A stretch of 64,000 bases of DNA from the NCBI GenBank assembly GCA_913009825.1, contig CAJVYQ010000015.1, forward strand, positions 1 to 64,000, written 5' to 3'. A model generated the notes under the pieces. It saw nothing but the letters and a program-made list of their open reading frames with translations. It was not told where the DNA came from and made no database searches. Source of the stretch: an uncultured Deferribacteres bacterium (lineage in GTDB: Bacteria; Zhuqueibacterota; JdFR-76; DREG01). Below are positions 60,474-64,000 of this stretch, piece by piece (the stretch's first letter is position 1; every line of letters starts with the position of its first letter). The position numbers and the translations under genes are program-made.

Positions 60474-62513
60474 TTACCGTTTCAAGTTAACCAGTTCATT
60501 CAGCAGATCATCACTGGTCGTTATCACCCGGGCATTGGCCTGAAAACCGCGCTGTGCCAGAATCATATCTGTGAATTCCTGCGCCAGATTCACATTGGAC
60601 ATTTCCAAGGCACCGGGAATAATTTCAGACTGGATGGTTTCACCTGCCGTCACATAAATCGGCTGACCGGAATTTCCGGACATCGCATATTCATTGCCGC
60701 CTTCCCGGTACAGTCCATTTGGATTGATGAATTTAGCCAGGCCAACCTGCGCCAGCGTTTGGTTGACGCCGTTGGAAAACAGCCCGGTAATCTTTCCGGT
60801 TTTGTCGATATTGATATCCACCAAATCGCCGCTGGAATAGCCATCTTGTGAATTGGCTACGGCAGTACTGTCGGTTGAAAATTGTGAGATACCGTTCAAT
60901 TTCCCCAGGTCACCCATATTGAAACGCACTCGCATCAATCCGGCGCCGCTGGCCGGTTCGAATTCAAAAGCAGTCACACCATTATCATAAGTAAAGGTGT
61001 TCAGGGAACCGTCGGAGTTAAAAGTGATCATCCCTTTGTTACCGGCGGCGACGACCTCATTACCGGTCATGGAAGCTTCCCATGACCACTGATTGTTCAA
61101 GCTGGTTTTATTGAATGTCATCTTAAGAACATGCGCTCCACCCAAAGCATCGTAAACGGTTATGCTGGTGGAGTGGGTTACATCACTTGCTTTCTGCACT
61201 TCGTTAAAAGTCATCACCGTATTGAATACGTCATTTCCGGTTTCCCTCACGGAGACCAGAGATATTTCATTGTTTTTACCCGGATCTCCGCTTATTTTGA
61301 GAGATCCGTCTGCCTCAATCATAACGCCATTTTCATTGATGATGCCAAAGGAGCTTTTAATTTTGTTCGCCAGATCATCCAGGGTTGAAGTAGCGGTAAC
61401 GCTGAAAACACCGGTCATGTTGGTTCCGCCCACACTGCCGCTTATGTTTATTGTATCTCCGTTCGCCAAAGCAAGTGATTTACCCAATGTGTTTCTTAAT
61501 TTACTCAGTGGTTCATCTTTGGTAGCATAATGGGAGAATTCATCGGTTTTGGTTTTCGTCCCCGCACTGCTGTCTACAAACCCATTCGCGCCGCTCAATG
61601 CCGCTTTTAAATTAGGATTGTCTGCGGTGAAAGTAAGCTTATGAGAGCCGCCGCTTAAATCTTCCATTACTACAGCGCCATCCGAATTTAGTGTAGCTTT
61701 AAAGGAACCCGAATAATCGTGATTGATTTCTGCAATCAAATCGTCGAGGGAATGGAAATCCGCATTTGTGGCACCGGAGTCGGTCTCGGCATAAGTATAA
61801 ACCTTTTCCGTAGTACCGTCATTAACAGTAACCGTAGACAGACCGGGATTTAATCCCCGAATACTGGAATTGGTGTTTCCTTTAGCGAAAAGACCGTTTA
61901 CATCTGAATTATCACCTGTTTCTTCCACGGCATAAAGGACGCCGGAATCGATAATGGTACCCAGGGGACTTTCACCTGCATTCAAATTGCCGGAAAAGTT
62001 TACTGTTTTTGTCTCTTTTGCTGAAACCATCTGACCGAATGGTAAAGAGATATCTTCCAAAACCGTGCCGGATTTAATATTTCCCTCGCTGTCCGCCATT
62101 TTCCCCTGCACAAATTTGCCGTCCACATTACTAACCAACCGGCCCTGTCCATCGAAGGTGAATGTTCCGGCCCGGGTATAATATTCCTTCTGGTTATCCC
62201 GCAGGACAAAAAATCCATCGCCATTAATGGCAAGGTCTGTTTGATTGTGGGTTGTTTCCAGGCTGCCCTGGCTGAATATGGAGCTGATAAAACCGATGGA
62301 CATGCCCAAACCGATCTGGTTCGGATTCAGTCCACCGCCGTTATCGGTGGGGCGGGATGCTCCGTTTAATGTGATAGATAATGCATCCGCAAAGGTGACT
62401 CTTCCGGCTTTATACCCCACTGTGTTGATGTTGGCAATGTTGTTGCCTATTACATCCATTTTTACCTGGTGGTTTCGCATACCGGAAACGCCAGAAAACA
62501 ATGATCGCATCAT
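60474..62513 (-). CDS. flgE: Flagellar hook protein FlgE
   Basis: A 679-residue hook protein. The N-terminus MRSLFSGVSGMRNHQVKMDVIGNNIANINTVGYKAGRVTF and C-terminus GALEMSNVNLAQEFTDMILAQRGFQANARVITTSDDLLNELVNL are the conserved D0/D1 ends. It is long for FlgE (about 400 in Salmonella); the extra length lies in the surface-exposed middle (about 170-500). That insert has repeats of flagellin/FlgE-type motifs, such as GLSTVTVNDG and LANGDTINISGSVGG. AGGAGG eight bases upstream fixes ATG 62513. Confidence 0.94.
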   Translation of the reverse strand: MMRSLFSGVSGMRNHQVKMDVIGNNIANINTVGYKAGRVTFADALSITLNGASRPTDNGGGLNPNQIGLGMSIGFISSIFSQGSLETTHNQTDLAINGDGFFVLRDNQKEYYTRAGTFTFDGQGRLVSNVDGKFVQGKMADSEGNIKSGTVLEDISLPFGQMVSAKETKTVNFSGNLNAGESPLGTIIDSGVLYAVEETGDNSDVNGLFAKGNTNSSIRGLNPGLSTVTVNDGTTEKVYTYAETDSGATNADFHSLDDLIAEINHDYSGSFKATLNSDGAVVMEDLSGGSHKLTFTADNPNLKAALSGANGFVDSSAGTKTKTDEFSHYATKDEPLSKLRNTLGKSLALANGDTINISGSVGGTNMTGVFSVTATSTLDDLANKIKSSFGIINENGVMIEADGSLKISGDPGKNNEISLVSVRETGNDVFNTVMTFNEVQKASDVTHSTSITVYDALGGAHVLKMTFNKTSLNNQWSWEASMTGNEVVAAGNKGMITFNSDGSLNTFTYDNGVTAFEFEPASGAGLMRVRFNMGDLGKLNGISQFSTDSTAVANSQDGYSSGDLVDINIDKTGKITGLFSNGVNQTLAQVGLAKFINPNGLYREGGNEYAMSGNSGQPIYVTAGETIQSEIIPGALEMSNVNLAQEFTDMILAQRGFQANARVITTSDDLLNELVNLKR

Positions 62514-62757
62514 AATACTATCCTCCTGTCTTTTTAGCTGCTTCAATCGGTCCACAGCTTTGGGCATCTCCGGCGCTTTGCCAGGAGGCCTGCCCGATCC
62601 ATTACTACTACTTATTTAGTTGTCATATAAATGACCAGTCGAAATTCAAAACAAAATCAGTCCTCAACTCCGCTCAGACTGGCTTAAGAAGGAAGCCATA
62701 GTGAGCGAAGTCGAACTGTGGCAGCCATGATAGTAAAATTAAATTAATTTCAACCGG
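62514..62757. other. Gap between flgE and the TIGR02530-type gene, repeat-derived
   Basis: These ~244 bases hold the flgE ribosome site and, at about 62640-62740, a repeat fragment (CTCCGCTCAGACTGGCTTAAG, GAGCGAAGTCGAACTGTGGCAGCCATG) that resembles the inside of the element at 42066-42210. A loose sigma-54-like sequence at 62540-62553 was considered but is poor. No gene. Confidence 0.5.
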
Positions 62758-63171
62758 TCATTCATATTTATCATCTTCAGAAATGATCATCGCACCGTCT
62801 ATATTTGTGAACATATTGCCATTCATCTGACTCTGATCCATGGCGGTAATAACTGTGCGGTTTTTCACATTAACCACCAAAGCTAATTGGTTCAACAGGA
62901 TAAGGGAATCTCTTACGCCCTTGCTCTGTGCTTTTTCCACTGCTTCATCCAATTTATGCTGCTGATTTTCTGTAATCGTAATCTGGCGGGATTGCAGCCG
63001 TTTTGCAGCATGAGCAGAAAATCGAACCCCTTCCTGCTTTTTTATTTCCTGCTGAAAATAATTATCGAAATCAACTGCTTTGGTTTTTTTTTGCCGATGA
63101 TCAACACCCTGCCCGGTATGCACCGGTCTGGGTGAAATAATCATATCCGGTTTTTGAATAGAATGAGTCAT
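62758..63171 (-). CDS. TIGR02530-type flagellar operon protein
   Basis: A 137-residue protein. The central part, FSAHAAKRLQSRQITITENQQHKLDEAVEKAQSKGVRDSLILLNQLALVVNVKNRTVITAMD, and its place between flgD and flgE match the small flagellar operon protein of TIGR02530. It ends NIDGAMIISEDDKYE, also typical. The function is not established in the family; a link to hook building is inferred from place. It follows flgD by 12 bases. Confidence 0.85.
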   Translation of the reverse strand: MTHSIQKPDMIISPRPVHTGQGVDHRQKKTKAVDFDNYFQQEIKKQEGVRFSAHAAKRLQSRQITITENQQHKLDEAVEKAQSKGVRDSLILLNQLALVVNVKNRTVITAMDQSQMNGNMFTNIDGAMIISEDDKYE

Positions 63172-63183
63172 TTTCTCCTCATA

Positions 63184-63864
63184 CTACGGTTTACTTACTT
63201 CCAGAATATCCGAAACATTGAACAATTGACCGCCGATCTGAAGAGATGCACCACCGGAATGATACTTAACCGAACTGATATTGCCGTTCAAAAAAGTCGT
63301 GGCTGATTTTTCATCTTCATCATCGTTGGACAGTTTCACTTCAACGCGGTAATTTCCTGATTCGGCAATATTGCCTCTGGAATCGCGCCCATCCCAGGTG
63401 AAGCTGTTTTCACCGGTGACTGCATTCCCCAGGTCTTCGTGATACACCACCGAGCCGTTTTGATCGTAAATGGTCAACTTAGCGGAAGAATAGGGTTGAT
63501 CGGCCATAAATCCGATGTCCGTTTCCTGATTTTGCTTCACATTAAATGTGTCTGTCTGCACTTTTGCATCTTTACCGATCAGGGCAGTGATCATTGAATT
63601 ACTGATCGATTGTGCCATCAGCAGATCGGATTTGATACTCGATTCCAGATTATCGTTGATGTTCTGCATCTGCTCCAGCGAACTGAATTGCGCCAGTTGA
63701 GCAATATACTCTCCATTTTTCAATGGATTCATAGGATCCTGGTGCTGCATTTGTGTAATCAGAAGTTTCAGGAAATCTTCTTTTCCCATCTGATTTGAGG
63801 GTGTCGTTGCACTCGCGGCAACCGTCGAATTCATAGTTTGACCTATTTTAACCGTATTGAACAT
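63184..63864 (-). CDS. flgD: Flagellar hook cap (scaffold) protein FlgD
   Basis: A 226-residue FlgD. The N-terminal motif [47 protein letters not shown] is diagnostic. The C-terminal half holds the FnIII/Tudor-like part ([44 protein letters not shown]), which caps the growing hook. AAGGAGG precedes ATG 63864 by eight bases, so the GTG three codons upstream is rejected. It may be promoter-proximal (see 63898-63971). Confidence 0.95.
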   Translation of the reverse strand: MFNTVKIGQTMNSTVAASATTPSNQMGKEDFLKLLITQMQHQDPMNPLKNGEYIAQLAQFSSLEQMQNINDNLESSIKSDLLMAQSISNSMITALIGKDAKVQTDTFNVKQNQETDIGFMADQPYSSAKLTIYDQNGSVVYHEDLGNAVTGENSFTWDGRDSRGNIAESGNYRVEVKLSNDDEDEKSATTFLNGNISSVKYHSGGASLQIGGQLFNVSDILEVSKP

Positions 63865-63897
63865 GGTTCCCACCTCCTTTCATGGTTAGAACACTCT

Positions 63898-63971
63898 CGG
63901 ATTTGATATAAATCCGATGTAACTATTTAATATTAAACGAAATACAAAAATATGAGATTGTTTTCAACAAT
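63898..63971 (-). promoter_or_regulatory. Possible flgD leader: promoter, palindrome and hairpin
   Basis: On the minus strand TTGAAA (63962-63967) and TATTTC (63939-63944) are 17 bases apart, a fair sigma-70-like pair. TTGAAA lies inside the palindrome ATTGTTGAAAACAAT (63957-63971), a possible operator. Downstream in the leader, CGGATTT and AAATCCG form a 7-bp stem around 5 bases (63898-63916). No sigma-54 site was seen here. No gene lies in 63865-64000. Confidence 0.35.
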
Positions 63972-64000
63972 TTGTATTTCCTCCATTTTTTATTATAAAA

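Noticed and set aside
62540-62553. Sigma-54-like sequence before flgE (TGGACCGATTGAAGCA on the minus strand)
   Set aside because: The GG-N10-GC spacing fits, but the TTGC block is absent and transcription would start almost on the flgE ribosome site.

Overview
The window looks like chromosome from a flagellated, outer-membrane-bearing bacterium of moderate to low GC. FlgH, FlgI and FlgA (L-ring, P-ring and P-ring chaperone) indicate a Gram-negative envelope. CsrA/FliW, an FlbD/SwrD-type protein, a TIGR02530-type protein and a lone FlhB C-terminal-domain protein indicate a lineage outside the classical Proteobacteria. The overall style (TPR-rich proteins, many intergenic repeats, HDOD and hybrid kinases inside the flagellar locus) would suit the Calditrichota/KSB1/FCB area, but that placement is inference. 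Every convincing gene is on the minus strand, so the locus is read from 64000 towards 1.

Flagellar half (about 64000 to 29778). In transcription order: flgD, a TIGR02530-type gene, flgE, flbD, motA, motB, fliL; then fliM, fliN, fliO, fliP, fliQ, fliR, flhB, flhA, flhF, flhG; then fliA (sigma-28), a small charged unknown, an HDOD protein, a GAF/histidine-kinase-like protein, a TPR membrane protein, a FliK-like protein, two response-regulator/kinase proteins, a GAF protein and an FlhB-like protein; then flgF, flgG, flgA, flgH, flgI, flgJ, flgN, flgK, flgL, fliW, csrA. Three well-formed sigma-54 (-24/-12) promoter sites lie just upstream of fliM, fliA and flgF, so RpoN probably drives these middle operons. 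Flagellin, FliD, FliS, fliE-J and chemotaxis genes are not in the window.

Glycan half (about 28735 to 477). First comes a tight operon for a CDP-3,6-dideoxyhexose precursor (rfbF, rfbG, rfbH homologues) continuing into a short NeuB-family synthase, an acetolactate-synthase-like thiamine-diphosphate enzyme and a KdsC-like phosphatase. Next is a second packed operon with four radical SAM enzymes, a sugar C-methyltransferase-type protein, two sugar-nucleotide epimerase/dehydratases and an FkbM methyltransferase. Last come five very large or CgeB-like glycosyltransferases, three of them fused to TPR arrays. The position beside the flagellar genes suggests flagellin or surface glycosylation with an unusual sugar; this is inference.

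Intergenic gaps carry several dispersed repeat families. These include a 222-bp repeat present twice in opposite orientation about 48 kb apart, a 128-bp direct repeat bracketing the sugar-biosynthesis block, a 157-bp MITE-like element with inverted ends and an 8-bp target duplication, and a 138-bp element with 20-bp inverted ends in the flgF leader. No tRNA, rRNA or CRISPR array was seen.
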